64,000 nt of DNA, from assembly GCA_030693535.1 (NCBI GenBank), contig JAUYAL010000078.1, positions 1 to 64,000 on the forward strand, in the 5' to 3' direction. Source of the stretch: Methylotenera sp. (GTDB lineage: Bacteria > Pseudomonadota > Gammaproteobacteria > Burkholderiales > Methylophilaceae). Shown in pieces: positions 35,005 to 45,777 of the stretch (position 1 is its first letter; the number at the start of each line of letters is the position of its first letter). Under the pieces are notes generated by a model. That model was not told the DNA's origin. It saw only the letters and a list, made by a program, of their open reading frames with translations, and did not search any database. The position numbers and the translations under genes are program-made.

Positions 35005-37626
35005 CTACTTGTTTTGTGTTTCCACCATCACCATTGGCTCTGCATTAACTTCATCTTGAGCATTTTTTTGCCATGAGGCTACTTTACGTGGTGACCGTGG
35101 CTTTTCAAGCTCGTTAGGAACGATAGCATTTGATGTATCTGCTTTCGTTTCAACCAATTGCAAGCCTACAGCGGCTAAATCAACAGGTTTGCTTTGAGTC
35201 TTTGATTTACGGGGGCGAGCAGGACGTTTTTTGTCAGATTTATTAGCTTCAGTTACAACAGCGTTTGTCGCTACTTGAGTAACATCGCTAGCGACATCTT
35301 CGGTGGTAATAGAAACTTTAGGCGATTTATGTTTTCTATTATTACTTTTTGCTGACGGCACTTCAGTTGGGGTCGATTCGAAAGTACCTTCTGTACTTGA
35401 CATTGCTTGCTCTGTTACTTTCGGTTGCTCCTTTGATGGGCTACTTGTAGCTTTCGAAACGTCATCAATACTTACGTTTGGCTGACTCGCAACGATTTCA
35501 TCATTAGGAATGAAGGGGCGATTTGCTTCTGAGCCATTTTCAACGCGATCACGACGCCCGCGACGATTGTTGCGATTGCGACGACTGCTATTACTACGTT
35601 CTGTCGTTTGTTCAGTGCTAGATTCAATTGCTGCGACATCAACACCTGCAGTGACTTGGTTAGCTGTTACTGGCTGGTTGTTGCGTGGCTTGTCATTGCG
35701 ATTTTGTTCACCGCGAACCTGCTGTGGTTTTTGCTGACGAGGATCTTGAGGTTTAGATTCTGTGCGAGCATCTTGAGGCTTAGTCTCATTATTCCTATTC
35801 GGACGGTCTTGATTCGAATTCTTATTGCGCTCATTACGGTTACGATTGTTGCGATTACGATTGTTACGGTTTTTATCTCGGTTTGATTCCTCATTCTTCT
35901 CAGCTTCAGTTTTTTGTGCTTCACTGCTAGTTGACGAAGCACCAAAGAACTTCTTAATACGTGCCATTAATGATGGCTTAGTTGAGCTTTCAGCAGCAGA
36001 CTTTTCAGCCACAATCGGTGCAGGTGCTGTAGGTGTAATGCCTTTAACTGCAGCCATGGGGCGCACTGCTTTTGCGACTTCCTCAGCATTTTTAATATAA
36101 GTTGTTTCTGTTGGCATTTCTACTAATTTGTAGCTTGCGCGGCTGGTTTCGTCTGTCACATCATCATGCTTGACGCGGGTAATACTGTAGTTAGGTGTTT
36201 CAAGGTGAATGTTAGGAATTAGCACTACTTCAACACCCATGCGCTGTTCAATTGCATGAATATCAGCACGTTTTTCATTCAATAAGAATGTCGCAACTTC
36301 GACTGGCAATTGTACTTGAATAATTGCACTATTGTCTTTCATCGCATCTTCTTGTGTAATGCGTAAAATGTGTAATGCAGTTGATTCAATGCCACGAATG
36401 TGACCAGTACCGCTACAGCGCGGGCATGGGATATGATTCGTCTCACCTAAGCTAGGACGCAAACGTTGGCGAGATAGCTCTAGTAGACCAAAGCGTGAAA
36501 TCTTGCCAGTTTGTACTCGCGCACGGTCAAAATGTAGCGCGTCACGTAGTGCGTTTTCAACTTCACGTTGATTGCGTTGGCTTTCCATGTCAATAAAATC
36601 AATCACCACTAGACCACCTAAATCACGTAAACGTAATTGTCGCGCAACTTCTTCAGCTGCTTCCATATTGGTGTTGAAGGCAGTATGCTCAATATCACTA
36701 CCGCGTGTTGCTCGGCCAGAGTTGACGTCAACTGAAACTAACGCTTCGGTATGGTCAATCACAATGGCGCCACCAGAAGGCAAACGAACTTCACGTGAAA
36801 ATGCAGATTCAATTTGATGTTCAATTTGAAAGCGTGTGAATAGTGGGATTTCATCTTGATATAATTTAACGCGAGATACATTGCCCGGCATAACATGACT
36901 CATAAACTGCAACGCCTGTTCATGAATATCAGGTGTATCAATTAATATTTCACCAATATCAGCGCTGAAGTAATCGCGAATTGCACGAATGACTAAACTG
37001 CCTTCTTGGTAAATTAAATAGGCGCCAGCTTGCATAGCTGAAGCGCCATCGATGGCTGCCCATAACTGGGTTAGATAGTTTAAGTCCCACTGCAATTCTT
37101 CAGCGTTGCGGCCAATGCCAGCAGTACGGGCGATGATGCTCATCCCTTTTGGCACTTCTAATTGTGCCAACACATCACGAAGTTCGTCACGATCTTCACC
37201 TTCAATACGACGTGATACGCCACCGCCACGAGGATTATTTGGCATTAACACCAAATAGCGTCCAGCTAAAGAGATGAAAGTTGTCAACGCGGCACCTTTG
37301 TTTCCACGTTCATCTTTATCTACCTGCACGATGATTTCTTGGCCTTCTTTTAAGGCATCTTGAATGCGAGATTTACCATCTGCACCATCTTTGTAGTAGC
37401 TGCGCGCCACTTCTTTGAATGGTAAAAAGCCGTGTCTATCCATGCCGTAATCGACAAAAGCGGCTTCTAATGAAGGTTCAATTCGAGTTATTACACCTTT
37501 GTAAATATTGCTTTTACGTTGTTCTTTGCCAGCGTGTTCAATATCTAAATCGATGAGTTTTTGACCATCTACGATTGCAACGCGTAACTCTTCAGATTGC
37601 GTTGCATTAAATAACATGCGTTTCAT
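35005..37626 (-). CDS. rne: ribonuclease E
   Basis: Main endonuclease for mRNA decay and rRNA/tRNA maturation. The 873-residue protein has the S1 domain (about 35-120), the 5' sensor and RNase H-like regions, the DNase I-like catalytic centre with [11 protein letters not shown] and VVIDFIDM (the two metal-binding Asp residues), and the zinc link CPRCSGTG. From about residue 560 the rest is a disordered degradosome scaffold with an Arg/Asn-rich RNA-binding block (about 590-660) and [14 protein letters not shown] near 690. AGGAG lies six bases before the ATG. Divergent from rluC, with a 720-base gap that probably contains a long regulated leader. Confidence 0.97.
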   Translation of the reverse strand: MKRMLFNATQSEELRVAIVDGQKLIDLDIEHAGKEQRKSNIYKGVITRIEPSLEAAFVDYGMDRHGFLPFKEVARSYYKDGADGKSRIQDALKEGQEIIVQVDKDERGNKGAALTTFISLAGRYLVLMPNNPRGGGVSRRIEGEDRDELRDVLAQLEVPKGMSIIARTAGIGRNAEELQWDLNYLTQLWAAIDGASAMQAGAYLIYQEGSLVIRAIRDYFSADIGEILIDTPDIHEQALQFMSHVMPGNVSRVKLYQDEIPLFTRFQIEHQIESAFSREVRLPSGGAIVIDHTEALVSVDVNSGRATRGSDIEHTAFNTNMEAAEEVARQLRLRDLGGLVVIDFIDMESQRNQREVENALRDALHFDRARVQTGKISRFGLLELSRQRLRPSLGETNHIPCPRCSGTGHIRGIESTALHILRITQEDAMKDNSAIIQVQLPVEVATFLLNEKRADIHAIEQRMGVEVVLIPNIHLETPNYSITRVKHDDVTDETSRASYKLVEMPTETTYIKNAEEVAKAVRPMAAVKGITPTAPAPIVAEKSAAESSTKPSLMARIKKFFGASSTSSEAQKTEAEKNEESNRDKNRNNRNRNNRNRNERNKNSNQDRPNRNNETKPQDARTESKPQDPRQQKPQQVRGEQNRNDKPRNNQPVTANQVTAGVDVAAIESSTEQTTERSNSSRRNRNNRRGRRDRVENGSEANRPFIPNDEIVASQPNVSIDDVSKATSSPSKEQPKVTEQAMSSTEGTFESTPTEVPSAKSNNRKHKSPKVSITTEDVASDVTQVATNAVVTEANKSDKKRPARPRKSKTQSKPVDLAAVGLQLVETKADTSNAIVPNELEKPRSPRKVASWQKNAQDEVNAEPMVMVETQNK

Positions 37627-38346
37627 TATTTGCTCCTGCGCTAGGCAAGACGAGCTGGCAAAATGCTTAAATTAAAGCATTGAAACATAGGACAATTTAA
37701 AGTGTAAGTACCAATTTTTTTGGCAAAGATACTGATTTACGCTATGGTTACGTATATGTGAAATTTAACGGTTTTGAATTTAATCAAACATTGATTTAAG
37801 AACTTAATAATTAAAGGCATGTCTCGACATAGTCGCCTTGCTTTTCAAAAACTGATTCATAAAGAACGGTTAAGTGTGCACATTTGCTATTGCAAACTTG
37901 CAGAGTTAGTGACGTTTTGCTATCAATTGTTCCAGCTGTAAATTCGAATTGAATGTACGAGTTGAAGTCAGTTTATTGATTGTTAAATCAAACTAAATTA
38001 TTAAATTCGTGCCAGTTTTAGCATAAATTCGTTAAAATTCTATATTCAGTAAATTTTAATTTGTTATGTACCAAATAGGTAGCATGCCAAATTTTACTAT
38101 CACTTTAAGTCGCGCTTTATGTTTATTTGTCTGCGGCGGCTTGAGCGCTAATTTTACTTACTGCTACTTTATAATATGGTGAGCAGCGTTAACCAAGTAT
38201 CTGTTTAGTTTAAGTACTTACAGTTGCATTTTTACAAAGCATTTGTAGGTATTTAAGTGTATTCTCCGTATTGATTAAATCATTAAACTTATTTAAGTTA
38301 ACCAATAACCGCTAAGTATAGGCTACATCAAACATTTAAGCAAAGA
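37627..38346. promoter_or_regulatory. 720-base rne/rluC divergent intergenic region, probable long rne 5' leader
   Basis: No supported gene of normal size. On the rne side a hairpin aatgctt-aagcatt (37662-37681) lies close to the start codon. In E. coli the rne 5' UTR is long and folds into hairpins through which RNase E represses its own mRNA; the same arrangement is inferred here from length. On the plus strand TATAAT at 38170-38175 may serve rluC, but no -35 box is well placed. A 32-codon ORF at 38084-38182 is listed separately. Confidence 0.45.
38084..38182 (+). CDS. possible 32-residue membrane peptide or leader peptide upstream of rluC
   Basis: ATG at 38084 with TAGGT nearby upstream starts a 32-codon frame ending at TGA 38180-38182. 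The peptide has one hydrophobic stretch (RALCLFVCGGLSANFTY) and three Cys. It is on the rluC strand, 165 bases before rluC. There is no homology evidence; a chance ORF is at least as likely. Confidence 0.15.
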   Translation: MPNFTITLSRALCLFVCGGLSANFTYCYFIIW

Positions 38347-39372
38347 ATGAACAATATAACAACACAAAATCAAAAAAGTGAAGTATCAGTCGTGAGTGAA
38401 CTAGCCGCAGCTTTTTTAACTGTTGATGAGGCAAGTGAGGGGCAGCGCGTAGATAATTTTTTAACTAAAACCTTAAAAGGCGTTCCTAAAAGTCATGTTT
38501 ATCGTATATTGCGTAGCGGAGAAGTGCGGGTGAATAAAAAGCGCATTGACGCTGATTTTCGTTTAAGTTTAGGTGATGTGGTTCGAGTGCCTCCTACACG
38601 CTCTACTATAATTGCAAAAACAGAGCAAAGCGTACCTTCCACATCTAAATTTGATGGCACCATAATTTTTGAAGATGATGCGATATTGGTGATTGATAAG
38701 CCGGCTGGTTTTGCTGTGCACGGTGGCAGTGGGATTAGTCGTGGCGTCATCGAACAAATGCGCATTGAGCGACCAAAGGCTAAATTCTTAGAATTAGTAC
38801 ATAGACTAGACCGCGAAACTTCTGGTGTACTGATGTTAGCTAAGAAACGCAGTGCTTTGGTAGCTTTGCATGAAGCGATTCGCAATAATCAAACGGATAA
38901 ACGTTACTTAATGTTGGTGCAAGGTGAATGGACCGAAGAAAAAAAACGCGTGGTGCTGGATTTACAAAAATACCTATTGCCTAACGGTGAGCGACGCGTG
39001 AATGTGGTGACGGATGCATCCAAAGACAAATATAATGAACGCCAAACTTCTGAAACCTTATTTAAGTTACTGAAGAATTTTAGCCATCCAGTATTAGGCC
39101 AGTTTAGTTTACTGGAAGCGCAGTTGGTGACTGGGCGAACACATCAATTGCGTGTGCAATTAGCCCATTTGGGTTTTGCAATTGTTGGCGATGATAAGTA
39201 TGGTGACTTTACTGTCAATAAGTCTTTAATTAAGTATGGCTTAAAGCGTATGTTTTTACATTCGATTGTCACAAAGCTTCGCCATCCTCTGACTGGTGAC
39301 AAGCTTGAATTAGCGGCGCCTATGCCGGTGGACTTAAGTAAGTTTTTATTAAAACTAGAGTCTAAAAGCTAG
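38347..39372 (+). CDS. rluC: 23S rRNA pseudouridine synthase C
   Basis: Makes pseudouridines in 23S rRNA (positions 955, 2504 and 2580 in E. coli). The 341 residues have an N-terminal S4 RNA-binding domain (about 35-95, GQRVDNFLTKTLKGVPKSHVYR), then the RluA-family catalytic domain with LVHRLDRETSG (catalytic Asp) and QLVTGRTHQLRVQLAHLG. Its divergence from rne is the conserved arrangement and supports RluC over RluA/RluD. Confidence 0.95.
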   Translation: MNNITTQNQKSEVSVVSELAAAFLTVDEASEGQRVDNFLTKTLKGVPKSHVYRILRSGEVRVNKKRIDADFRLSLGDVVRVPPTRSTIIAKTEQSVPSTSKFDGTIIFEDDAILVIDKPAGFAVHGGSGISRGVIEQMRIERPKAKFLELVHRLDRETSGVLMLAKKRSALVALHEAIRNNQTDKRYLMLVQGEWTEEKKRVVLDLQKYLLPNGERRVNVVTDASKDKYNERQTSETLFKLLKNFSHPVLGQFSLLEAQLVTGRTHQLRVQLAHLGFAIVGDDKYGDFTVNKSLIKYGLKRMFLHSIVTKLRHPLTGDKLELAAPMPVDLSKFLLKLESKS

Positions 39373-39389
39373 AGGAAAAATAGAAGAGA

Positions 39390-40046
39390 ATGCCAAAGCA
39401 GTTTGATTTAATTGTATGGGATTGGGACGGTACTTTAGCTGATTCTACTAGCATGATTACTAATGCAGTAGTACAAGCTGCTGAACATGTAGGATTGCCA
39501 GCTATAAGTTCAGAATCTGCCAGAAACATAATTGGGTTAGGTTTGCGTGAGGCCATTCACGCCTTATATGGCGACATTACTGATGAAAAAGCACAAGCGC
39601 TTGCTAGTCAATACAGAGTTAATTATTATGCAGGTGAAAGTGAAATCCCTTTGTTTGCAGGAGTCACTGAAACTATATCTGCCTTAAGCAAACAAGGCTT
39701 TAAGTTGGCAGTAGCAACGGGTAAAGGGCGACGCGGGTTGAATCTAGCATTAGAACATAGTGGTTTAGGGCGATATTTTCATGCTACACGTACCGTAGAT
39801 GAATGTTTTTCAAAGCCACACCCACAGATGTTGTATGAGTTAATGGAGTATTTTACTATATTGCCTCAGAGAACATTGATGATTGGAGACACTAGCTATG
39901 ATTTGCAAATGGCAAAAAATGCGGGTGCAAGCTCTATAGGTGTTACTTATGGTGCACAACAGGCTGAGCATTGGCATCACCTAAATCCTATACAACAATT
40001 TTCTGACTTTACTAATTTGAGTCAATGGATAATGCAGAACGCGTAA
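39390..40046 (+). CDS. HAD-family hydrolase, phosphoglycolate phosphatase-like
   Basis: A 218-residue cytoplasmic phosphatase. HAD motif I is VWDWDGTLADS (Asp nucleophile and Asp+2), motif II is the Thr in VATGKGRRG, motif III the Lys in CFSKPHP and motif IV GDTSYDLQMAKNAG. The cap is the C1 helical type of Gph and PGMB-like enzymes. Located 17 bases after rluC, where such a phosphatase regularly stands. The substrate is not proven; phosphoglycolate is only the family default. Confidence 0.88.
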   Translation: MPKQFDLIVWDWDGTLADSTSMITNAVVQAAEHVGLPAISSESARNIIGLGLREAIHALYGDITDEKAQALASQYRVNYYAGESEIPLFAGVTETISALSKQGFKLAVATGKGRRGLNLALEHSGLGRYFHATRTVDECFSKPHPQMLYELMEYFTILPQRTLMIGDTSYDLQMAKNAGASSIGVTYGAQQAEHWHHLNPIQQFSDFTNLSQWIMQNA

Positions 40047-40050
40047 CTTT

Positions 40051-40443
40051 ATGATTGATGTTAAAGAGACTGCTATTTTACAAAACGACACTATTGTTTT
40101 TAATAGTGAAGAATTGCAGAATAATGAAAAAGGCTTGCGCTTTGCATTGCCCGCATTGGGTGAGTTTGCATCAGGTTTCGTTGTGCGCTACCAAGGTAAG
40201 CCTTATGCCTATGTTAACCAATGCGCACACGTGGCTATAGAGTTGGATTGGAACGAAGGTGATTTCTTTACATCACAAAAAGATTTTCTGATTTGTTCTA
40301 CGCATGGCGCACATTACCGACCTGATAATGGTTTTTGCGTCATGGGGCCGTGCAAAGGTAAAAGTTTAAAAGCGATTCCAGTGGCTGAACAAAACGAAAA
40401 AATTGTGATCAACATATCATCCATAACTAAGAATCAGGGATAA
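40051..40443 (+). CDS. Rieske [2Fe-2S] domain protein
   Basis: A 130-residue soluble protein of a single Rieske domain. The cluster ligands are visible as CAH (NQCAHVAIEL) and CSTHG, the usual Cys-x-His and Cys-x2-His. No membrane segment or signal peptide. It starts 4 bases after the HAD gene, so co-transcription is likely. Proteins like this act as ferredoxins for oxygenases or have unknown roles; its partner cannot be deduced. Confidence 0.9.
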   Translation: MIDVKETAILQNDTIVFNSEELQNNEKGLRFALPALGEFASGFVVRYQGKPYAYVNQCAHVAIELDWNEGDFFTSQKDFLICSTHGAHYRPDNGFCVMGPCKGKSLKAIPVAEQNEKIVINISSITKNQG

Positions 40444-40507
40444 GATGATAGTCACTGATCCAGCTCTGCTGGCAAGTGTTGTTAATAATCTTTAGAAAGC
40501 TAAAATA

Positions 40508-41512
40508 ATGTCAGAAGCTAGTCAGCAGCAAGAAAATACGTCAACTCAAATTCATCAATCAGAAGACACAAAATGGCAACGTGACGCTATAGAAAAACTC
40601 GCCACCTCTGCACTAACTGAGCAAAAAACGGCGCGTCGCTGGAGTACTTTTTTTAAAGCACTCATGTTTGCTTATCTTTTTATCGTATTATTTTTTATGC
40701 TAGGTTGGCTAGGTGATACTAAAAAGAGCTTAGGTGCGCATACAGCTCTTATTGAAGTAGCTGGCGTGATAGAAGCTGGTGGTGAAGTGAATGCGGATTC
40801 TTTTTTAAATAGCCTGCATGATGCGTATGATGACAAAAATACCAAAGGAATTATTCTACGTATTAACAGTCCAGGTGGTAGTCCTGTTCAAGCTGGCATT
40901 ATTAATGATGAAATAAAACGTCAAAAGAAACTCCATCCAGCTATTCCCGTATATGCCGTTATTGAAGATATTTGCGCATCTGGTGGCTATTATATCGCTG
41001 CTGCTGCTGATAAAATCTATGTCGATAAAGCAAGTATTGTAGGCTCAATTGGTGTGCTGATGGATGGATACGGTTTTACTGAGGCAATGAAAAAGGTTGG
41101 CGTTGAACGCCGATTAATGACGGCAGGTGAAAACAAAGCAATGTTAGATCCATTTTCACCGTTAAATCCTAAGCACCAAGCTTTAGCGCAAAATATGCTC
41201 AATGAAATTCATGAGCAATTCAAAGTGGTAGTGAGGCAGGGTAGGGGTTCGCGTTTAAAGGAAACACCAGAGACTTTTAGCGGATTGTTCTGGAGTGGCG
41301 AGCAAAGTATTAAAATCGGCCTCGCGGATGCAATCGGCAGTGCAGATTACGTTGCGCGTGAAGTGATTAAACAGAAAGAAATCGTAGATTTCACCTACCA
41401 AGATGATTTTGCCAGCCGCATAGCAAAGCGTATTGGTGCAAGTGTCAGCGCTAGTTTCGGTGAAGCCTTAGCTAAGCAATTAATCAGTGTGGGTGAGTTG
41501 AAGCTTCATTAA
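40508..41512 (+). CDS. sppA: signal peptide peptidase, S49 family (SppA-like)
   Basis: Membrane-anchored serine protease that degrades cleaved signal peptides. 334 residues, the short single-domain form. One membrane helix at about 55-75 (FKALMFAYLFIVLFFMLGW), then the S49 domain with NSPGGSPVQAG, the nucleophile in CASGGYYIAAAADKIY, and the region VGSIGVLMDGYG; the base is probably the Lys in TAGENKAMLDPF. It follows the Rieske gene by 64 bases and is followed by a strong terminator. Confidence 0.94.
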   Translation: MSEASQQQENTSTQIHQSEDTKWQRDAIEKLATSALTEQKTARRWSTFFKALMFAYLFIVLFFMLGWLGDTKKSLGAHTALIEVAGVIEAGGEVNADSFLNSLHDAYDDKNTKGIILRINSPGGSPVQAGIINDEIKRQKKLHPAIPVYAVIEDICASGGYYIAAAADKIYVDKASIVGSIGVLMDGYGFTEAMKKVGVERRLMTAGENKAMLDPFSPLNPKHQALAQNMLNEIHEQFKVVVRQGRGSRLKETPETFSGLFWSGEQSIKIGLADAIGSADYVAREVIKQKEIVDFTYQDDFASRIAKRIGASVSASFGEALAKQLISVGELKLH

Positions 41513-41571
41513 ATTTTTCAGGGTAGTACAATTTTTTAGACTCATGGTATAAGTAAAGACTTTATTTATAC

Positions 41572-41610
41572 ATAAAAACCCCAAATAATTATGTTATTTG
41601 GGGTTTTTAT
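41572..41610. terminator. bidirectional terminator between sppA and pgi
   Basis: A 17 bp inverted repeat (41572-41588 with 41594-41610), ataaaaaccccaaataa and its complement, with a five-base loop. The A5/T5 flanks give a U-tract on both strands. The convergent genes sppA and pgi both end nearby, so it serves both. Confidence 0.9.
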
Positions 41611-41644
41611 GAAATTGAACGGTTAATTAATTATGATTACTCTA

Positions 41645-43297
41645 TCAAGCATGCGTTTTGGTGTGGTTGATTAAACCATTGGTAGAGCTGTCGAAGTTGT
41701 CAATTTGCTCATTATTAGTTAATAATGGCAGAATTTCTTGAGCGATTTGCTTACCATATTCCACGCCCCATTGGTCATAACTGTTAATGTTCCAAATAAA
41801 GCCTTGCACAAATATTTTGTGCTCATAAAGTGCAATCAATTTACCTAGCGTATTAGGTGTAAGTTTGTCGAACATGATTGATGTGCTAGGGCGGTTACCT
41901 TCAAATACTTTGTGCGGGAGAAGGTTTTCCAGAGTTTCACCACTCATTCCTTGTTTTTCAAGTTCTACCCGCGCTTGTGCAGGGGTTTTTCCTAGCATGA
42001 GTGATTGCGTTTGTGCTAAGAAGTTGGCGAGTAGTATTTTGTGATGCGCGTAACCGTTTTTACCAATCGCGTAATGACTATGCACGGGCATTAAAAAGTC
42101 ACATGGTACGATTTGTGTGCCTTGGTGTATGAGTTGATAAAATGCATGCTGACCATTAGTGCCAGCTTCTCCCCAAATCACCGGGCCAGTTTTGTATTGA
42201 ATACGTTTTCCATCGCGGCAAATAAACTTACCGTTACTTTCCATATCTGCTTGTTGTAAATATGCTGGAAAGCGAGCCATACCTTGGTCGTAAGGCAATA
42301 TTGCATTTGTATCAACATGAAAAAAGTTGTTATACCAAACGCCAATAAGCGCCATAATCACAGGCATGTTTTGCTCTAATGGTGCTGTTTTGAAATGGTT
42401 GTCCATTTCATGGGCGCCTGAGAGTAGTGCTTCAAAGTTATCCATTCCTACATACAAGGCAATGGATAAGCCAATAGCAGACCATAGCGAGTAGCGTCCA
42501 CCTACCCAGTCCCAAAACGCAAACATATTTGCAGTATCAATACCGAAGTCTTGCACTGCTTTTGCGTTAGTAGAGAGTGCGACAAAATGTTTAGCTACAT
42601 GTGCATTATCTTGTGCTGATGCTAAAAACCAAGTGCGCGCAGACATGGCGTTAGTCATAGTTTCTTGTGTGGTAAATGTTTTTGAAGCGACAATAAACAA
42701 TGTGGTTTCAGGATTACATTTTTCTAGTGCGCGCATTAAATGGGCGCCATCGATATTAGACACAAAATGAACTTGTAACGCGGGATTTGCGTATGGCTTA
42801 AGGGCATCGCAGACCATCACTGGCCCTAAGTCAGAGCCACCAATGCCAATATTGACTACATCGGTAATACTTTTTCCAGTATAGCCTTTCCAATCACCAT
42901 GACGTACTTTGTCTGAAAATACACGCATTTGGGCGAGAACAGCGTTGACGTCTGGCATTACATCTTTGCCATCCACCATTACTGGTGTGTTAGATCTGTT
43001 GCGTAGTGCGGTATGCAATACGGCGCGGTCTTCAGTAATGTTGATTTTTTCACCCGCAAACATGCGGTCACGCCAACCTTCTATGTCGGCTTCACGTGCA
43101 ACTTGCATGAGTAGAGGAAGTGTCTCATCGGTAATACGATGTTTGGAATAATCAAACAATATATCGTCGAATTTAAGACTAAATTTATCAAAACGATTTT
43201 TATCAGCGGAAAATAAATCACGCATGTGTGTTGATACAATTTCTTTTTGATGCTGACAAAGTTTTTGCCAGACAGGCAATTCGGTTAATGCGGCCAT
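41645..43297 (-). CDS. pgi: glucose-6-phosphate isomerase
   Basis: Interconverts glucose 6-phosphate and fructose 6-phosphate. The 550-residue protein has family signatures [14 protein letters not shown], the SIS-domain segment [36 protein letters not shown] and the late [19 protein letters not shown] sequence [17 protein letters not shown]. It lies 29 bases downstream of glgB, linking fructose 6-phosphate from the ribulose monophosphate or gluconeogenic route with glycogen synthesis. Confidence 0.97.
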   Translation of the reverse strand: MAALTELPVWQKLCQHQKEIVSTHMRDLFSADKNRFDKFSLKFDDILFDYSKHRITDETLPLLMQVAREADIEGWRDRMFAGEKINITEDRAVLHTALRNRSNTPVMVDGKDVMPDVNAVLAQMRVFSDKVRHGDWKGYTGKSITDVVNIGIGGSDLGPVMVCDALKPYANPALQVHFVSNIDGAHLMRALEKCNPETTLFIVASKTFTTQETMTNAMSARTWFLASAQDNAHVAKHFVALSTNAKAVQDFGIDTANMFAFWDWVGGRYSLWSAIGLSIALYVGMDNFEALLSGAHEMDNHFKTAPLEQNMPVIMALIGVWYNNFFHVDTNAILPYDQGMARFPAYLQQADMESNGKFICRDGKRIQYKTGPVIWGEAGTNGQHAFYQLIHQGTQIVPCDFLMPVHSHYAIGKNGYAHHKILLANFLAQTQSLMLGKTPAQARVELEKQGMSGETLENLLPHKVFEGNRPSTSIMFDKLTPNTLGKLIALYEHKIFVQGFIWNINSYDQWGVEYGKQIAQEILPLLTNNEQIDNFDSSTNGLINHTKTHA

Positions 43298-43326
43298 TTG
43301 AGTAAAAGTACTTTAATTAGATTGTG

Positions 43327-45609
43327 TTATTGTAATTGTAAAACGATACCAGCTAAAGGTGGCAAAGTGATGACAAGCGATTGATTGTGATGCATCCAGG
43401 CATAATTTTCTGTATGTAGTCCTGCACCGTTACCTTGATTACTGCCTCCATAACAAGCGGCATCACTGTTAAATATCTCATTGTAATTACCTGATTGCGG
43501 AACACCTATGCGATAGGCATTGCGGAGCACAGGCGTAAAGTTCAGCACTATTATAACAAAACTATTGTCTAAGCCACGTCTAACAAAACTGACAATTGAC
43601 TGATCGCTATCATGGCAGTCTATCCATTCAAACCCTTGCACTTCAAAATCAAGTGAGTGAAGAGCGCTCAGTTTTTTGTATAGCTTGTTTAGATCAGTTG
43701 TCGCTTGTTTGATGCCTTTATGCCATTGATGTCCTTCATAGCCATCTCCTAGCAAGTGCCAATCAAGGCTGCTGTTAACATTCCATTCACGTCCTTGCCC
43801 AAATTCATTGCCCATAAAATTAAGCTTCTTGCCAGGTGCTGTCATTTGGTAAGTTGTCAATAAACGAAGATTAGCGAATTTTTGCCATGCATCACCAGGC
43901 ATTTTATCTAAAAGTGATTTCTTGCCATGGACTACTTCGTCATGCGAGAACGGCAACACGAAATTTTCAGAGTATGCGTAAAGTTGGCCAAAAGTGAGCA
44001 TGTCGTGATAATAGCGTCTGTGAACGGGATCATGTTCAATGTAAGTAAGTGTGTCATTCATCCAGCCCATATTCCATTTCATGCTAAAGCCTAAGCCACC
44101 TAGATAGACAGGGCGAGAAACGCCTGGCCATGCTGTAGATTCTTCAGCAATAGTAAGTACGCCAGGGAAGTCTTCCCCAACCATGACGTTAAATTGTTTT
44201 AGGAAATCAATCACATCTAGATTTTCACGCCCACCAAATTTATTGGGTAGCCATTCACCTGCTTTGCGTGAATAATCCAGATAAAGCATAGAAGCCACAG
44301 CATCTACACGGAAGCCGTCAATATGAAATTCAGCAAGCCAATAATGTGCGTTAGCCATTAAAAAATTACGCACCTCATTACGGCCATAGTTAAATATATA
44401 AGTCCCCCAATCTTGGTGTTCACCTAAGCGCGGATCTTCATGTTCATACAAAGCGGTGCCATCAAAACGCGCTAATGCCCAATCATCTTTTGGAAAATGG
44501 CCTGGCACCCAATCTAAAATAACGCCCACATTGGCTTGATGAAAAGCGTCAATTAAAAAGCGCAAATCATCGGGTGAACCAAATCTATTTGTTACTCCGA
44601 AATAACCCGTCGTTTGATAACCCCAAGATTCAGTCAATGGATGCTCTGAAATTGGCATTAATTCAACATGGGTATAGCCCATTTCAGCCACATAAGGGAC
44701 AAGCGTTTTTGCCATTTCACGATAAGTCAGAAAGTGACCTAGTTCATTACGTTGCCATGAGCCTAAATGTACTTCATAGCAGTTAAATGGTGCATGAAGC
44801 CAGACATTCTTTTTACGTGCATCCAACCATTTCTTATCTTCCCACTGATGTTGGCTACTACTAATTTTTGCGGCAGTGCCGGGGCGTTGTTCAAACTCTA
44901 AGCCATAAGGGTCAGTTTTTACTAAAACACCGCTTGTGTGGCGATTGCGAATTTCAAATTTGTAGGTGTCACTGGTTGTTAAACTTGGAATAAAAATATC
45001 CCATACACCGCTAGATCCGTGTGCTCGCATAGAGTGAACGCGACCATCCCAGTTATTAAAGCTACCTGTTACACTTACGCGGTCTGCGTTGGGCGCCCAT
45101 ACTGCAAAGCGAACACCTGCTACACCATTTTGCGTCATGCACTGCGCGCCTAGTGTTTTATAGGCTTGCATTAAACGACCTTCACCAAACAAATACAGTT
45201 CGTCTTGCGTCAAGCTGGATGCAAAAGTATAAGGGTCGAAGGTTTCGTAAGTACTTTCGCCTGCGGTAACTTTCAGTTGGCAAGGCGTATTAAATGTAGT
45301 GTTGCTGGCGACTTCAAATAAGCCATCTGCGTGGGTTTTTTCCAGATTAATCCACTTGTTTGCAACTTTCACAGAAACTTCGGAAGCTCTGGGAAGAAAT
45401 GTGCGAAAGACATATCCGTCAGTAGTTGCATGAAATCCTAAATAACTAAACGGATCGTGATGCTTTGCTTTTAAAATCTTTCGTAATGAATCAGCGGAAA
45501 CGTTAGAAGCACTTCTGGAAGTTATATTAGATTTTTCTGCAGCTTTCATGCTTGTTTTCGCTGGAGTGGTTGTAGATTTTACCAAGATGCATTCCCCTAA
45601 ATTCTTCAT
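43327..45609 (-). CDS. glgB: 1,4-alpha-glucan branching enzyme
   Basis: Introduces alpha-1,6 branches into glycogen. The frame gives 760 residues: an N-terminal beta-sandwich (about 35-130), a CBM48 domain (about 140-240, VRFAVWAPNADRVSVTG), and the GH13 barrel with nucleophile Asp in DGFRVDAVASMLYLD, acid Glu in TIAEESTAWPG and FSHDEVVHGKKS. The start may be TTG 45585 and not ATG 45609: GGGGA sits seven bases before the TTG, and the ATG has no ribosome binding site. Divergent from glgC, followed by pgi. Confidence 0.96.
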   Translation of the reverse strand: MKNLGECILVKSTTTPAKTSMKAAEKSNITSRSASNVSADSLRKILKAKHHDPFSYLGFHATTDGYVFRTFLPRASEVSVKVANKWINLEKTHADGLFEVASNTTFNTPCQLKVTAGESTYETFDPYTFASSLTQDELYLFGEGRLMQAYKTLGAQCMTQNGVAGVRFAVWAPNADRVSVTGSFNNWDGRVHSMRAHGSSGVWDIFIPSLTTSDTYKFEIRNRHTSGVLVKTDPYGLEFEQRPGTAAKISSSQHQWEDKKWLDARKKNVWLHAPFNCYEVHLGSWQRNELGHFLTYREMAKTLVPYVAEMGYTHVELMPISEHPLTESWGYQTTGYFGVTNRFGSPDDLRFLIDAFHQANVGVILDWVPGHFPKDDWALARFDGTALYEHEDPRLGEHQDWGTYIFNYGRNEVRNFLMANAHYWLAEFHIDGFRVDAVASMLYLDYSRKAGEWLPNKFGGRENLDVIDFLKQFNVMVGEDFPGVLTIAEESTAWPGVSRPVYLGGLGFSMKWNMGWMNDTLTYIEHDPVHRRYYHDMLTFGQLYAYSENFVLPFSHDEVVHGKKSLLDKMPGDAWQKFANLRLLTTYQMTAPGKKLNFMGNEFGQGREWNVNSSLDWHLLGDGYEGHQWHKGIKQATTDLNKLYKKLSALHSLDFEVQGFEWIDCHDSDQSIVSFVRRGLDNSFVIIVLNFTPVLRNAYRIGVPQSGNYNEIFNSDAACYGGSNQGNGAGLHTENYAWMHHNQSLVITLPPLAGIVLQLQ

Positions 45610-45688
45610 TAAGAAATATTTTTAGATTTTTTAACATTATTTGCTAAATTAGCCATATTTTAACTAGATTATAGTGCTTTAAGCTGAT

Positions 45689-45694
45689 TATAAT
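45689..45694 (+). promoter_or_regulatory. candidate -10 box of glgC
   Basis: TATAAT in the 168-base gap between glgB and glgC, 84 bases before the glgC ATG. The -35 position has only a weak match (TAGATT at 45665-45670, 18 bp spacing). No regulator site recognised in the divergent region. Confidence 0.3.
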
Positions 45695-45777
45695 GTACAA
45701 CAAATGCAGTTAATCGTAAATTAAAACTAGTTAGCCCAGCTAGTATTACAATGTTAATCAAACTTCAGGAGGGCATC

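Noticed and set aside
34846..35076. 76-codon plus-strand ORF at the end of rne
   Set aside because: It overlaps the rne coding end, has no ribosome binding site and no recognisable protein features.
35303..36100. Several plus- and minus-strand ORFs inside the 3' part of rne
   Set aside because: They are shadows of the Arg/Asn-rich disordered RNase E tail and show no domain, start signal or own context.
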